Shown here piece by piece: positions 5,569-5,835 of a stretch of DNA of 5,835 nucleotides. The DNA is taken from contig JAIUYC010000309.1 of NCBI GenBank assembly GCA_020216575.1, positions 1 to 5,835 on the forward strand, given 5' to 3'. The translations under genes and the position numbers were made by a program. The stretch is from Coleofasciculus sp. S288. GTDB taxonomy: Bacteria; Cyanobacteriota; Cyanobacteriia; Cyanobacteriales; Coleofasciculaceae. Under the pieces are notes generated by a model that searched no databases, was not told where the DNA came from, and saw only the letters and a list, made by a program, of their open reading frames with translations. The first letter of the stretch is position 1, and each line of letters starts with the position of its first letter.

Positions 5569-5835
5569 CTAACACTGACCCCGCAATCCCTCTAATTCTT
5601 CCCGTAACGACAACGGCGAATATCCCAAAGCAAATGCCTTTGAACTATCTAACGAAACATCCGATGGTCTAGGTGCCGCCATTTTCACATCTGCTTGTCG
5701 GCAGGATTTAAGCCCAGTTTCCGGAAGTTCGAGTACCTCCACTAATAAGCGACCAAAATCATAGCGCGAAACCCTATCTTTCCCTCCCAAATGAATGAGT
5801 CCATAAACGTTTGCCAATGCCAATAGAAGCCCTTG
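5569..5835 (-). CDS. SDR family sugar-nucleotide reductase, RmlD-like (partial, N-terminus outside window)
   Basis: The reading frame is open from the right edge to a TAG at 5569-5571, giving the last 88 residues of a longer protein. YGLIHLGGKDRVSRYDFGRL (11-30) followed by APRPSDVSLDSSKAFALGYS (54-73) is the C-terminal substrate-binding part of the RmlD / dTDP-4-dehydrorhamnose reductase branch of the extended SDR family: the [YF]HLGG-x-x-R-x-S-R-x-[DE]-F segment and the PRPxDxSLDSSKA segment. Members reduce or epimerise sugar nucleotides with NAD(P)H, often for surface polysaccharides. The Rossmann motif and catalytic YxxxK would be in the missing N-terminal part, so the reaction is not settled. 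The frame continues upstream of the TTG at 5823 without a break, so that TTG is not the true start. It reads toward aroA on the same strand. Confidence 0.85.
   Translation of the reverse strand, partial: QGLLLALANVYGLIHLGGKDRVSRYDFGRLLVEVLELPETGLKSCRQADVKMAAPRPSDVSLDSSKAFALGYSPLSLREELEGLRGQC

Noticed and set aside
1..5835. CRISPR array, tRNA, rRNA or an IS element with terminal inverted repeats
   Set aside because: I saw no regularly spaced repeats, no cloverleaf or rRNA-like sequence, and no DDE transposase; the only clear mobile element is the group II intron.

Overview
The window looks like a piece of a cyanobacterial chromosome, probably from a filamentous or otherwise large-genome species. 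The evidence is five copies of the octamer GCGATCGC (HIP1) at 480, 1233, 1755, 2435 and 2701, the cyanobacterial style of the aroA product and the PAS/receiver fragments, and a group II intron of the kind common in these organisms. No taxon can be named from the sequence alone.

Layout. (i) 1-342, minus: start of a two-component response regulator receiver protein that runs off the left edge. Just upstream of it, at 360-497, is a headless scrap of a PAS-type sensor kinase gene. (ii) 498-848: a mostly non-coding stretch with a GC-rich inverted repeat (541-622), a possible 52-residue basic ORF (511-669, minus) and a plausible promoter (772-801) for the next gene. (iii) 849-1430, plus: a GNAT acetyltransferase of the RimJ/RimL type. 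(iv) 1500-2852, minus, convergent with it: aroA, the EPSP synthase of the shikimate pathway, 450 residues and intact. (v) 2877-5412, minus: a complete group II intron of about 2.54 kb in the 5' leader of aroA, in the same orientation. It carries a full-length RT/maturase/HNH protein (3010-4782). (vi) 5413-5568: short spacer with a dispersed CCTCTGCG-type repeat and a possible extended -10 element directly against the intron. (vii) 5569-5835, minus: C-terminal part of an RmlD-like SDR sugar-nucleotide reductase that runs off the right edge.

How it fits together. The SDR gene, the intron and aroA all read leftward, so the intron can be excised from an aroA transcript. Its boundaries can be placed from the sequence: GTGCG at the 5' end, domain V, a domain VI branch-point A and a terminal AC at the 3' end, and a 6/6 match between the exon IBS1 and an EBS1 hairpin loop. 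The 3' splice site lies 24 bases upstream of the chosen aroA ATG. The longer aroA reading frame that starts at a GTG at 2948 is an artefact, because its first 24 codons are intron domains V and VI. The most interesting points are this intron in the leader of an essential gene, how close a candidate promoter lies to the 5' splice site, and the decayed signalling locus on the left. I see no CRISPR array, tRNA, rRNA or clearly new multi-gene system.
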